This document shows positions 18,168-26,368 of a stretch of 64,000 bases of DNA, piece after piece. A program made the translations under genes and the position numbers. Under the pieces are notes generated by a model. It was not told the origin of the DNA and searched no databases. It was given only the letters and a program-made list of their open reading frames with translations. Origin of the DNA: Planctomycetia bacterium (GTDB lineage Bacteria > Planctomycetota > UBA8108 > SXIK01); NCBI GenBank assembly GCA_005772855.1, contig SXIK01000010.1, forward strand, positions 1-64,000, read 5' to 3'. Numbering within the stretch: the stretch's first letter is position 1; every line of letters starts with the position of its first letter.

Positions 18168-19365
18168 GCCGGCATTGCCGCCCCGCGGATTAATCCTGCC
18201 AGACGAGGCGGCACAGCAAGTTCGTGAAGGCTTCCCCATCGTGGAGCTGAGTCTGGTTCCCGGGGCTGGATCTGCGGCTGAGCCAGGTCGGCCGCTTCAT
18301 CTCCTCGACAGCCACGGTGGCTTGCTCGCAAGCGGCATCGCAGACCCGGAGAACGAGGTCATCCGGGTCCTCTCCAGGGACGCGGTTGATTCGTTTGACC
18401 TTGCTTTTTTCCGCCGCCAAGTGATTCGGGCGATGGAGCTTCGTAAAGCCCTGGGGCTCGTGGATGGCCGATCGGCCTATAGACTGCTCAACGCCGAGGG
18501 CGATTACCTCTCCGGCTTCGTCGCCGATGTCTATGGGCAGTTCGTCGTCCTCTATGTTTACTCGAAGGGCCTGATCCAGCTGGGTCGAATCGTTGCGCAG
18601 GCCATCGCTGAGGTGGCGGCACCCAGGGGGATTATCCTCAAGGTCCGACCCAGGGGCGGGCCCGCACCCGGCAAACCCAGGCAAGAGATTCTTGGCGAAG
18701 AGCCTCCGGAGAAACTCGTCGTGGAGGAGAACGGCGTTCCGTTGGAAATCCACCTCCTCGGCGGACTCAACGTTGGCCTCTTCACGGACATGCGGGAGCA
18801 CCGACTCGGGCTCGGACGGTTCGTGAAAGATCGACGGGTGCTCAACACCTTCGCCTACACTGGCGCCATCTCGGTGGCAGCGGCGCGGGGCGGAGCGGCG
18901 CAGGTCACAAGCGTCGATTTGTCTTCGGGGGTTCTCAAGTGGGCAAGGGAGAACTTCCGGCTTTCAGGGCTCGATCCCGAGGATGCGCGCTATCGTTTTG
19001 AGACGAATGACGTGATCCGGTTTCTGAAGGACGAGCGCACCCGTGGTGTTACGTATGACACGATCGTGCTGGATCCCCCCACCTACTCTGCCGCACGGGC
19101 CGCTGGATGGTCTATGAAGAACGACTATCCCGACCTCATCGCTCTGGCGGCTGCGCTCTTGCCTCGCGAAAAAACTGGCTTTCTCTGGGTCTCGGCCAAC
19201 GTGCACCGCTCGAGAGCACTCTTGCGGCACATTGAGGAGGGCTTCGCCAGGTCCCAAAGGGAGGTGAGGCTCCTCCAACTCGGTGGCTTGCCACCCGACT
19301 ACCCCACCCTCCTGGAATATCCGGAAGGCCGCTACCTGGAAGTGTGCTACCTGGAAGTACGGTAG
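18133..19365 (+). CDS. Class I SAM-dependent methyltransferase, RlmI/RlmK-like (paralogue 1)
   Basis: The protein has about 410 residues from GTG 18133, or 396 from TTG 18175; there is no ATG near the start. GTG 18133 has an AAGGG site and lies inside the small basic gene, giving a 35-base overlap. A degenerate PUA-like N-terminus is followed by the EEHEE-like middle part (YRLLNAEGDYLSGFVADVYG), the substrate segment VGLFTDMREHRLGLG, SAM motif I (VLNTFAYTGAISVAAARGG), the acidic end of strand 2 (SVDLSSG) and motif IV VLDPPTYS. Known relatives methylate cytosine C5 in 23S rRNA. Two homologues lie at 20483-21472 and 42990-44186. The exact RNA target is unknown. Confidence 0.82.
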   Translation: MERARNGARRTEPALPPRGLILPDEAAQQVREGFPIVELSLVPGAGSAAEPGRPLHLLDSHGGLLASGIADPENEVIRVLSRDAVDSFDLAFFRRQVIRAMELRKALGLVDGRSAYRLLNAEGDYLSGFVADVYGQFVVLYVYSKGLIQLGRIVAQAIAEVAAPRGIILKVRPRGGPAPGKPRQEILGEEPPEKLVVEENGVPLEIHLLGGLNVGLFTDMREHRLGLGRFVKDRRVLNTFAYTGAISVAAARGGAAQVTSVDLSSGVLKWARENFRLSGLDPEDARYRFETNDVIRFLKDERTRGVTYDTIVLDPPTYSAARAAGWSMKNDYPDLIALAAALLPREKTGFLWVSANVHRSRALLRHIEEGFARSQREVRLLQLGGLPPDYPTLLEYPEGRYLEVCYLEVR

Positions 19366-19457
19366 ACTGCTTGCTCAAGGATGACCTACTCCCCCTTGAT
19401 GTCCGTTGCTTTTCGTAGTGCAATTGCAGCCTGTTACTCAACCTGAAAGGATCTTCC

Positions 19458-19772
19458 ATGGCCATTGCCCTCTGCGCTTCGTGTAAATCCCGCGTGGAAG
19501 AAGGCGCCGTCCGCTGCGTCAACTGCAACGCCGACCTCGCCCTGCCCGGTACGTTTACCCAGGTGCTCGGGTGGGTTATCGTCGCGATCTCCACGATCCC
19601 CTTTGCCGTCAGTGAGGTCACCACTGCCGAGCGCGACTGGACACCCCTTGTTCTGGGCGGACTCATTGCCGCATTCGGTTTTGTCATGGTGTTGTCGGGG
19701 CGAGCCAGGAACAAGGCGGCGACGAACCCTGTGATCATCGAAGCCAGCCCGACCACATCCCAGTCCCAGTGA
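19458..19772 (+). CDS. Small zinc-ribbon membrane protein
   Basis: The protein has 104 residues. It starts with a rubredoxin-like zinc ribbon (CASCKSRVEEGAVRCVNCN, two C-x2-C pairs at residues 6-9 and 20-23) followed by two hydrophobic segments (about 35-55 and 63-80) and a polar tail. The start is well supported by AAAGGA eight bases before the ATG. Proteins of this build are common and mostly uncharacterised. Its job cannot be read from the neighbours, which are rRNA methyltransferases. Confidence 0.78.
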   Translation: MAIALCASCKSRVEEGAVRCVNCNADLALPGTFTQVLGWVIVAISTIPFAVSEVTTAERDWTPLVLGGLIAAFGFVMVLSGRARNKAATNPVIIEASPTTSQSQ

Positions 19773-19926
19773 ACAAATCCCCGCGGTTGCGTTGCGAGCA
19801 CCGATGGATCGGATAGAGGGAACAAAGGACAACAACGAGCTCGATGAGGTCGCGAAGTGGCCCCGAGGAACTGTGGCGTGGCCTCGCGTACTGCCGGAGC
19901 CAGGATGGGCCTACCCAAATAGGCTC

Positions 19927-20484
19927 TTATTCCGATTCCCCCCGGCGCAGCTCGTCAGCGAAGACTCTCTTGAGCCACAGGGGAATCACTCGCAACTTCC
20001 ATCGCGGACCGAGGATCCGATCGTTCAGCTCATCGCGCTCCGCGAACGCCGTCCAGCCCGCCGAAGTGAATTCGCGACCAGGGTTCCAGGCGGTGCAACC
20101 AATAGGCTTCGCCCTGTCATGCACGAGACACCGAGTGCCCTCCAGAAGAGGGCAGTCAAAATTCTGCCGACGAGTGCTTTCCTCAACCTTTCCGAGCTCA
20201 CGACGCAGCCTCTCCACCACGTCAGGCAGCTTCGCTCGCAGCGCGGGATCACTCCGGAACGCTCGGGCGATCGCCTCTGCTTCCAGCGGCGAAATGCGCA
20301 TCTGATTGAGCCTCCGAGTACAACAGAGGTGGGCCGGCTGCCCCCTGTGGTACCTGGGGTCACTGACAAGGCAGGCCAGCTCCTCAAGGAGTGGACCGCG
20401 GATACCGTCAAGCTGCCGGATCGCGGAGTCCAACTCCTTTTTCGAGATAGCGCCCCTTCTTGGATAAAAAGGTCTGTTCGCCAT
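19927..20484 (-). CDS. YkgJ-like cysteine-cluster protein
   Basis: The protein has about 185 residues from ATG 20484, which has GGAG a few bases upstream. A first cysteine pair (HLCCTRR) is followed after a helical stretch by CPLLEGTRCLVHDRAKPIGC, the C-P-x-n-C-x-V-x-x-x-R-P-x-x-C pattern of the YkgJ/CxxCxxCC family, which is thought to bind zinc or iron. The start codon overlaps the start codon of the divergent methyltransferase at 20483, so the two share one regulatory region of essentially zero length. The biochemical role is unknown. Confidence 0.72.
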   Translation of the reverse strand: MANRPFYPRRGAISKKELDSAIRQLDGIRGPLLEELACLVSDPRYHRGQPAHLCCTRRLNQMRISPLEAEAIARAFRSDPALRAKLPDVVERLRRELGKVEESTRRQNFDCPLLEGTRCLVHDRAKPIGCTAWNPGREFTSAGWTAFAERDELNDRILGPRWKLRVIPLWLKRVFADELRRGESE

Positions 20485-21472
20485 GGCTCCAGATTCTAAT
20501 CGCAGCCGGCGGTGGAGCGACATCATCGAGCGAGCTGCCAGGCTCCGAGCTTGCCTCTTCGGATCCTTCGGGGCAGAGCCTGTGACCAACGCCTACCGGC
20601 TCTTGAACGACTCGGGCGACGGCGCCGAGGGGTTCACAGTAGACGCCTACGCCGGTTTCCTCGTCGTGCAGGTACTCGACAGCATGGCGCTCCAGTCCGC
20701 GCCAGCCCTCGTGGAGGCTCTCGAGAAAATCCTCCAGCCCCGCGGGATCGTGCAAAAACTCAGGTACCAACAAACGGAGAGAGGCCGGGTGCCCGGCCAG
20801 ATTGTCCAGGGCGAGTCGCCTCCTTGCGCCCTCGGAGTGCTGGAAAACTCGGTGCCCCTTGAAGTCGAGCTTCTGGAGGGTCTTCACACCGGCCTCTTCA
20901 CCGACATGCGAGAAGAGCATGCTCGCATGCGACAGCTCGCGGTCGGCCGGAGGGTGCTCAACACATTTGCGTACACGGGGGCCTTCTCGGTGGCTGCTGC
21001 GCTCGGAGGCGCGACTTCGGTAACGAGCGTCGACGTCATCGCCCGACCCCTCGATCGAGCAAAGCGCAACTTCGAGCTCTCGGGCGTTGAGACAACGGCA
21101 CATCACTTCGTTCGGATGGAGGTGATCGAGTACTTGCAGTTGGCCAAACGCCGCGGCTGGACCTTTCAAGCCATCGTTCTCGACCCTCCGACCTTCGCCA
21201 CCTTCAAGTCGGGCCACTGGTCCGCAAAAACGGGGTACAAGCAATTGCTCCAGCTCGCACTCGGCGTGCTCGATCCTGAAGGTCTGTTGTGGGCCGCCGC
21301 CAACACCGAAAGCATGCCCCCGGAGCGCTTCGAGCAGCTCATCGGCCATGCGCTCCGGGAGGCGCGGCGCAACGCTCGGGTAATCGCCCTGGGCGGCCTC
21401 CCTCCCGACTACCCGACACCGATCGATAATCCCCAGGCACGTTACTTGAAGGTCCACCTGCTACAGGCCTGA
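20483..21472 (+). CDS. Class I SAM-dependent methyltransferase, RlmI-like (paralogue 2, no PUA domain)
   Basis: The protein has 329 residues. It shares with paralogue 1 the blocks AYRLLNDSGDGAEGFTVDAYA, TGLFTDMREEHARMRQLA, VLNTFAYTGAFSVAAALGG, SVDV and VLDPPTFA, and the same C-terminal LGGLPPDYPT...N/YPxxRYLxV ending. The N-terminal PUA-type RNA-binding domain of RlmI is absent. The likely reaction is SAM-dependent methylation of an RNA base, but loss of the PUA part suggests another substrate. The ATG overlaps the divergent start codon at 20482-20484, and an AAAAGG site lies 14 bases upstream. Confidence 0.82.
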   Translation: MAPDSNRSRRWSDIIERAARLRACLFGSFGAEPVTNAYRLLNDSGDGAEGFTVDAYAGFLVVQVLDSMALQSAPALVEALEKILQPRGIVQKLRYQQTERGRVPGQIVQGESPPCALGVLENSVPLEVELLEGLHTGLFTDMREEHARMRQLAVGRRVLNTFAYTGAFSVAAALGGATSVTSVDVIARPLDRAKRNFELSGVETTAHHFVRMEVIEYLQLAKRRGWTFQAIVLDPPTFATFKSGHWSAKTGYKQLLQLALGVLDPEGLLWAAANTESMPPERFEQLIGHALREARRNARVIALGGLPPDYPTPIDNPQARYLKVHLLQA

Positions 21473-21474
21473 TT

Positions 21475-21490
21475 GCAGGAATATTCCTGC
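21475..21490. other. Perfect 16-bp palindrome after the methyltransferase stop
   Basis: GCAGGAATATTCCTGC is perfectly self-complementary and begins two bases after the stop codon. It could be the stem of a terminator (the next bases are TGTTT) or a protein-binding site. Confidence 0.4.
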
Positions 21491-21548
21491 TGTTTGCCCC
21501 GTTTTCCGGCCTGGCCTATACTTTGTCGTGACTCAAGACAGAGTCGTG

Positions 21549-21571
21549 CCCGGCCAGGAAGCCTGGCCGGG
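21549..21571. other. Strong GC-rich hairpin
   Basis: CCCGGCCAGG and CCTGGCCGGG are perfect complements separated by AAG, a 10-bp stem with a 3-base loop. There is no T-run after it on either strand, so it is not a classical terminator. It lies in the 189-bp gap before the membrane protein at 21662. Confidence 0.5.
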
Positions 21572-21661
21572 CCCGGTCGAAGTGTGGTCAAGGACCACCG
21601 GTCGTTCTTGTTACTCCGCGAGCAGGCATTTCTTGAGCCCAGTAATTTTCCCTCCGTTCCC

Positions 21662-22141
21662 ATGCGCGTAACTCAGACAAGCCTGAAGGCGCTCAGCTCC
21701 GGGTGGGCGAGGTTTCTTCTTTGGTACGAAGGCCACAAGGTCCTCACGCTGAGCATGCTCAACGCGCTGACGCTCTTCGTCTTTGCCTCTCTCGTTTTCA
21801 TTGTCTGGGCGACCCAGCCGCGCGAGTCTCAGGCGCTCGAGAATGCAAGATCCAGTAAGTCCCCGGTGGTCGAATCGCGCAGGGCGCCACCCACACTCGC
21901 CGAGAAGACTCGACCCGGGGTCGATCCCGTGGCCGCCACTGCCTCATCCGCCGCAGCAGAAGACCCACAAGCCTCACAACGAATCGGGGTAAGAGAATAT
22001 CAGGTCGAGGTGCGTCGGGCCCGGAGATTCTTCGCGCAGGCGGAGGCCCCACCCGTGACCGGAACGAGGAACGTTACCGAGCCAGAAGATGAAGAGAGTG
22101 AGCGAGGGGACGAGCCCGAGTCGCTCGCCCCACGCGACTGA
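21662..22141 (+). CDS. Single-pass membrane protein, function unknown
   Basis: The protein has about 159 residues from ATG 21662. A short cytoplasmic part is followed by one hydrophobic segment (about residues 30-50, LTLFVFASLVFIVWA) and then a long polar, Pro/Ala/Glu-rich tail. No catalytic or binding motif is visible. The start is placed here because the upstream extension translates the GC-rich hairpin and has no biological look. Its stop codon lies within the first bases of the palindromic repeat at 22138. Confidence 0.55.
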   Translation: MRVTQTSLKALSSGWARFLLWYEGHKVLTLSMLNALTLFVFASLVFIVWATQPRESQALENARSSKSPVVESRRAPPTLAEKTRPGVDPVAATASSAAAEDPQASQRIGVREYQVEVRRARRFFAQAEAPPVTGTRNVTEPEDEESERGDEPESLAPRD

Positions 22142-22260
22142 GTATCGCCCACCGCAAGTTAGTGCCTGAAAGTACAGCCCTTGCGCGGTACTTACCACGG
22201 GTGTGAGGGGGGAACGTGGCCCCCTCAAATGTACCGGACGCCTCCAGCGCAGATAGTGAC
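22138..22260 (+). repeat. MITE-like palindromic element, copy 1
   Basis: From CTGAGTATCGCCCACCGCAA onward this matches the reverse complement of 54889-55017 at about four bases in five by eye. Shared blocks include AAGTTAGTGCCTGAAA, TACAGC, GCGGTACT, ACGTGGCCCCCTCAA (GCGTGGCCCCC in the other copy) and a GCCTCCAG right arm. The outer arms are complementary, so the whole can fold as one hairpin. It carries no coding capacity. Confidence 0.75.
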
Positions 22261-22267
22261 GTTTCGT

Positions 22268-22287
22268 TGATCAGGACGTCCTGATCA
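22268..22287. other. Perfect 20-bp palindrome
   Basis: TGATCAGGACGTCCTGATCA is perfectly self-complementary. It lies between the ends of two convergent genes, eight bases after the MITE-like element. A bidirectional transcription-stop stem, a dimeric regulator site and a transposition target site are all possible. Confidence 0.55.
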
Positions 22288-22372
22288 TGGCCGCGAGGTA
22301 TAGTTCGGCGCGAATTCCCTTCAAGTGCCGCAGGCAATCCTTGCACTTGGGTAAGAAGGCTGTCCTCCCTTG

Positions 22373-22660
22373 TCACGGCAGCGCACCCACTGCCTTCAGA
22401 TCCACAGGCTCGAAGTCGTCCAGCCATGCGATCGGAAAGCACATGAGCTCGAACCATTTCGACTTCGCTTTCCCGACGAACTCGAGCTGCCCAGCCAGAG
22501 AGTCGCCCGTCTCGGGATCGCGCAAGTTTCGGATCTTCTCCCAACGGGCATCCGTCGCGTTGAGCTTGCGGTGGTCTTCGAAGGAGTGATCGCGGCCGTC
22601 GAGGTAGGGGCGAAAGTCGGCAATGAGCCCGTTTTGCGTTCGGTAAATGTAGAGGTCCAT
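22373..22660 (-). CDS. Hypothetical protein, 95 residues
   Basis: The start ATG at 22660 is preceded by AGGAA at good spacing, which separates this short gene from a much longer spurious frame extending to 23326. The peptide begins MDLYIYRTQNGLIADFRPYL and is a soluble mixed alpha/beta protein with several Trp and acidic residues. I do not recognise the family. It lies 45 bases downstream of, and in the same orientation as, dispersed repeat copy B. It is convergent with the membrane protein at 21662. Confidence 0.6.
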   Translation of the reverse strand: MDLYIYRTQNGLIADFRPYLDGRDHSFEDHRKLNATDARWEKIRNLRDPETGDSLAGQLEFVGKAKSKWFELMCFPIAWLDDFEPVDLKAVGALP

Positions 22661-22705
22661 GCGTTGATTCCTGCTGCGTTTGTGGTTCGGCGGATGAGGC
22701 GAACA

Positions 22706-22803
22706 GTATATACCGCACGCGGGCAGTGATGAGACCTTTTGCAGCCTGCGAAAGGTTGCGGCTGCTCGCGCCAGAGGCGCCCGGCGCCCATCAGGCGCCG
22801 AGG
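22706..22803 (-). repeat. Dispersed repeat, copy B
   Basis: This is the reverse-complement partner of 4811-4908. It lies in the 309-bp gap between the hypothetical gene (start 22660) and the MFS transporter (start 22970). The first bases, CCCCCTCCTCGGCGCCT on the minus strand, also occur at 55022-55039 beside the second MITE-like element. Apart from the repeat I see nothing in this gap. Confidence 0.75.
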
Positions 22804-22969
22804 AGGGGGAGGACGCGTGTCGCGGCCGTCGTGGGGGAGGGTCCGCCTCCCCCACCAGCAGAAACGAGCAGCAGACTTGAGATGGTCTTCCTCTGCCCAT
22901 TCGGAATGTCTCATGTGTGGGCGCGCGAGGTATAGCAGCCGAGCCGATTCCTGGTAGAGTACGCGCCCC

Positions 22970-24253
22970 ATGGAGCACGACAGCAACCCCGCATCCGAAC
23001 AACGAACGGAACGGAGTATTCTCTTCTTCACGTGTGCTGCGCATGCGTTGACACACATCTACATGGTGATCTACTCCGCCGTGATCGTCAGGATGAACCA
23101 GGACTTCGGCGAGAAGGTCTACTGGTACGCCACGATTTGCGTGATCGTCTTCGGCATGGGCTCGATTCCAGCAAGCTATTTGGGAGAGAAGCTCGGGGAG
23201 AAGAGGCTGCTGGTCGCATTCTTCCTCCTTACGGCGGCGGGTGGCGCGTCGGTTGGGCTGGCTCATAGCACATGGCAGCTTGCTTTCGGAATGACGCTCC
23301 TGGGGCTTGGAGCCAGCATTTTTCACCCGGTAGGCAACACGTTGATCGCAAAGGGCATCCGCCTACCAGGTCGAGCCATGGGTGTGAACGGCCTCTGGGG
23401 GAGTATTGGCGAGGCGATCGGCCCCATCCTGGCTGGCGGCCTGACGGCCTGGCTCGGATCGTGGCGTTATCCCTACCTGGTCTTGACACTTCCGACTCTG
23501 GCAATCGGCTTGTGGCTTGCTGTCACCCGGATCGATTTGAAACATGCCACAGGAGGCACAACAGCCACCACTGGGGCTCCATCGCTCGCCAGGCCCCTCA
23601 GGAGAGCTCCTGTCGCCCTACTCACGTTCCTCCTCCTGGCAATGATGTGCGGCGGATTTCAGCTCTGGATTGTCAAGACCACGCTACCGGAATTCGTCGG
23701 GAAAAGCACCTCGAGCGGGCTTCTTCCGGTCTCTCTTGGGAACCCGGAGTTCCTCGGCCCTGCGGTGACGTCCATCATGTATCTGGTGGGTGGCACCGGA
23801 CAGCTAGTGGCAGGCCGTGTAGTTCACAGGCGAGAGGGTCGCGGTGTCTATGCGTTGGTCTTTCTCGTGTCCATCCCGTTGATCTTGCTGACAGCAAGGC
23901 TCACCAACCTCCCGCTGCTCGTCACCGGCAGCTTGATGGCGCTCCTCATGTTCTCGGCGCAGCCGATCGAGAACGTTCTGCTGGCAAGATTCGCTCCCGC
24001 TTCGTGGAAGAGCTTCTTTTTCGGCCTCAAGTTCACCCTCGCCTTCGGGGTGGGCGGATTGGGAGTGAGGCTGTGCGGGTGGGCAAGACAAGGCTACGGC
24101 CTCGACGCCACGTTCAACCTTGCGACGGCTTTCTGCGCTGCGGCGCTTTTCTTCGCGCTGCTGGCGCTCCTGGCAAAGTCGAATCGTCAACTCGAGCCCG
24201 AAGTCCTCCCCCCGATCGCATCACTGCCTGAGCCAAGATTGCTCAAGCAATGA
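22970..24253 (+). CDS. Major facilitator superfamily transporter, Fsr-like
   Basis: The protein has 427 residues with about twelve hydrophobic segments. The first half shows the MFS A-loop region (YLGEKLGEKRLLVA) and the segment LGLGASIFHPVGNTLIAKG, where the FHP motif is characteristic of fosmidomycin-resistance (Fsr)-type exporters. A second-half loop, GRVVHRREGRGVY, mirrors the first. It should sit in the inner membrane as a proton-coupled exporter or importer of a small molecule. The substrate is not predictable. No clear ribosome binding site is seen before the ATG. Confidence 0.85.
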   Translation: MEHDSNPASEQRTERSILFFTCAAHALTHIYMVIYSAVIVRMNQDFGEKVYWYATICVIVFGMGSIPASYLGEKLGEKRLLVAFFLLTAAGGASVGLAHSTWQLAFGMTLLGLGASIFHPVGNTLIAKGIRLPGRAMGVNGLWGSIGEAIGPILAGGLTAWLGSWRYPYLVLTLPTLAIGLWLAVTRIDLKHATGGTTATTGAPSLARPLRRAPVALLTFLLLAMMCGGFQLWIVKTTLPEFVGKSTSSGLLPVSLGNPEFLGPAVTSIMYLVGGTGQLVAGRVVHRREGRGVYALVFLVSIPLILLTARLTNLPLLVTGSLMALLMFSAQPIENVLLARFAPASWKSFFFGLKFTLAFGVGGLGVRLCGWARQGYGLDATFNLATAFCAAALFFALLALLAKSNRQLEPEVLPPIASLPEPRLLKQ

Positions 24254-24354
24254 GCGACCTTGCTGGGGGACGACTGTGCGGTGGGCCAAGACGGCTCACG
24301 CTCTCAAGGAGAGAGACCTTCGGGCTCCTCAGGACCGCTTCAGTCACGCCCTCT

Positions 24355-24582
24355 TCACGCGTAGGCTTCTTCTTCAACGAGGGCCACGATCAGCTTCTTT
24401 TGGGGTCCCTCCTTGAACGAAAGTTTGCCTTCTCGGGCAAGCCAGCCGATTCCGGCAAGCACCTCGTCCTGAGTAAACCCCGGGATCTTTTTCACCTCCG
24501 TGAAGGGGACACCCACGGCTCCCTTTTCGTGAAGCTTCTTCCAGATTGTGCCAGCCGCCTGACCGATTTTCTCGAGGCTCAT
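24355..24582 (-). CDS. Winged-helix protein of the DUF2582 type
   Basis: The protein has 75 residues. The pattern MSLEKIGQAAGTIWKKLHEK, then TEVKKIPG and VLAGIGWLAREGKL is that of the small winged-helix family DUF2582, found in archaea and bacteria and suspected to bind nucleic acid. The start at 24582 has an excellent GAGGAGG site; an upstream ATG at 24624 lacks one. It is convergent with the MFS gene. Its regulon, if any, is unknown. Confidence 0.82.
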   Translation of the reverse strand: MSLEKIGQAAGTIWKKLHEKGAVGVPFTEVKKIPGFTQDEVLAGIGWLAREGKLSFKEGPQKKLIVALVEEEAYA

Positions 24583-24913
24583 GGTGCCTCCTCCTCTCTT
24601 CAAATCAATTCCAAGGAAACGCATTTGAGTCCACTACCTGATGACGCCCCTGGGGTTACGGGCCACGCAGGGAGTCTTGAAGACGTTATCGACCTCCGAA
24701 GGGAGGAACTTGAGCAACTGTTTCGCCACTGGGAACAGTTTTTTGGGGCCACCCCTTCCCAACATTCGGTGGGCAAGGCACTTTGGCCTTGATGAATGGA
24801 TCAAGGTTGCGGATTCTGCTGCTCTTGAATACTTTCGCTTGGTGATAGACTGCCTCGATGAAGCGCAAGCTCAGCCTTCCCCGGGGCACCCTGCTCCACA
24901 GGAGTGCGTCACG
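24583..24913. other. Intergenic region of 331 bp
   Basis: It must hold the divergent promoters of the DUF2582 and carboxymuconolactone-decarboxylase-like genes. A 19-codon frame opening with ATGAAGCGCAAGC near 24858 ends in a TGA that overlaps the start codon at 24914 as ATGA. It could be a translated leader, but there is no other support. Confidence 0.35.
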
Positions 24914-25249
24914 ATGACAAGGAAAAAGATTCCGGGTCCCCCCAAGGCATTCATGGAGTTTTCGCGACGTTTTCCAAAGCTCGCGCAGGCATGGGACCTG
25001 CTGGGAGAAGGAGGTGGCTCGGGACCGCTCAACGCCAAGACTTGCCGACTGATCAAGCTCGGAATCAGCATCGCGAGCCGATCCGAGGGCGCCACTCATT
25101 CGGCGGCACGCAAGTGCGTTGCCACAGGAGCTACCGAAGCCGAGATTTACCAGGTAGTTGCGCTCGCGGCTAGCACGATCGGCATGCCCGCGGCCGTGGC
25201 GGCATATACCTGGATACGGGACGAGCTACCGCCTTCCAAAAAAACGTAG
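24914..25249 (+). CDS. Carboxymuconolactone decarboxylase/AhpD-like protein
   Basis: The protein has 111 residues, the usual size of the all-helical AhpD-like fold. The pattern LIKLGISIASRSEGATHSAA, then CVATGATEAEIYQVVALA and a final helix matches the family. The usual C-x-x-C redox pair is not present: the region reads EGATHSAARKC, with only the downstream Cys. A peroxiredoxin-reductase role is therefore unlikely and a different small-molecule role is possible. AGGAG lies nine bases before the ATG. It is convergent with the epimerase gene. Confidence 0.78.
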   Translation: MTRKKIPGPPKAFMEFSRRFPKLAQAWDLLGEGGGSGPLNAKTCRLIKLGISIASRSEGATHSAARKCVATGATEAEIYQVVALAASTIGMPAAVAAYTWIRDELPPSKKT

Positions 25250-25278
25250 TCACGCGGTCGAGCCCACTCGCCTCGAGC

Positions 25279-26256
25279 TCAAACGTCTCCCACCGAGAGA
25301 GCCCAGGCGCCGCCCCAGACTTCGCCGGGCTCCAACACCTTCACGCCAGTGTCCTTGCTACCACGAGCCACCAGGTTAAAGCCGTCATTGGCATGAGTCA
25401 CCGGCTCCACGCAAACAAACTCTCTCGGGCGGCCCGTGGAGTCATTGGGTGCATAAACAACCGCATGGGTGAAGAGCGGATCCAGGTTGAATCGAACCTC
25501 AAGACGAGTGCCAGGATAAATCACGCGTATCTCGCCGTGGCGAAGCCCGGTGAAGCAGTGATCAAGGCCAGGCTTTCCCAAAACCTTCAAGTGCCTGAGG
25601 TCGGTCCTGCCGCCGACTGGCTCGGGCGGCCCCGTGGGGATGCAGGCCTCCAGCGGGTAGTACCGGTCGGCCGGAACAATCAAGATCAAATCGGGGTCGG
25701 CTCGCGTGAGCCTTCGTCTGAGAAAAGGGTGGTAGCCGAAGCCAACCGGCGCCTTTCGTTTGTCCACATTTTCGATCGTCAGGGCGACTTGCAAGGTCTC
25801 CTCTGAAAGCTCAAGCACGTGGCGAAACCGGAGCGCAAAGGGGTAATTAAAATCGGGGAATTCGCGAGAATCGAAGGTTGCCTCGAATCGCCTTGGTGTC
25901 GAGGATGCTATCTTCCAGGGTCGATTGCGAACGTCGCCGTGGATCGCCGAGTGGTCAGGAAAATTCTCCTTGAGCTGATGGCGCTGGCCCTCAAACTCAA
26001 ACGCAGCTCCGGCGATACGGTTCGACCAGGGCGCCAGGAGGTAAGAACCATATCCTGTTGGTCGTTTCACGAGCGCGTCGTGATCCGGTGCCGAAACGAG
26101 GAGGTCGAGCCAGTGCCCCTTCACCGAGACTCTGAGCCGCGACCAGTGGCAGCCAAACTCAGGCAGTAACGTGAGCTCCAGACGATCGTTCTTCAACACG
26201 AGCTCTTGAAAAATCTTTTTCTCCTCAACTGACTGAGTTGCTAGCAAGCTTTTCAT
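25279..26256 (-). CDS. Aldose 1-epimerase family protein
   Basis: The protein has about 325 residues with the beta-sandwich mutarotase pattern: an N-terminal LTLLPEFGCHWSRLRVS, the N-R/substrate region APWSNRIAGAAFEF, HSAIHGDVRNRPW with a conserved His at about residue 100, and GFGYHPFLRR with the catalytic-type His. A Glu expected near the C-terminus is present in FVCVEPVTHAND. The reaction would be interconversion of alpha and beta sugar anomers in the cytosol. ATG 26256 is chosen because AGGAA lies just upstream. It is divergent from the Pus10-like gene. Confidence 0.85.
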   Translation of the reverse strand: MKSLLATQSVEEKKIFQELVLKNDRLELTLLPEFGCHWSRLRVSVKGHWLDLLVSAPDHDALVKRPTGYGSYLLAPWSNRIAGAAFEFEGQRHQLKENFPDHSAIHGDVRNRPWKIASSTPRRFEATFDSREFPDFNYPFALRFRHVLELSEETLQVALTIENVDKRKAPVGFGYHPFLRRRLTRADPDLILIVPADRYYPLEACIPTGPPEPVGGRTDLRHLKVLGKPGLDHCFTGLRHGEIRVIYPGTRLEVRFNLDPLFTHAVVYAPNDSTGRPREFVCVEPVTHANDGFNLVARGSKDTGVKVLEPGEVWGGAWALSVGDV

Positions 26257-26292
26257 GGCTGTTCCTACTTTTTCCAAGTTGAAGCCCTCCAT

Positions 26293-26308
26293 TGTACTCT
26301 CGAGTACA
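26293..26308. promoter_or_regulatory. Inverted repeat between divergent genes, possible operator
   Basis: TGTACTC and GAGTACA form a perfect 7-bp inverted repeat with a 2-base spacer, 37 bases upstream of the epimerase start and 61 bases upstream of the Pus10-like start. The dimension fits a dimeric repressor site. No regulator can be assigned. Confidence 0.35.
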
Positions 26309-26368
26309 TTACCCAATGCAATAGGCGCTTTGATTCCTCGCCATTAAATTCTTCGCAACGGCTCCAGC

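Noticed and set aside
22661-23326. Long N-terminal extension of the 95-residue hypothetical protein
   Set aside because: It translates the dispersed repeat and the antisense of the MFS gene, while a good ribosome binding site marks ATG 22660.
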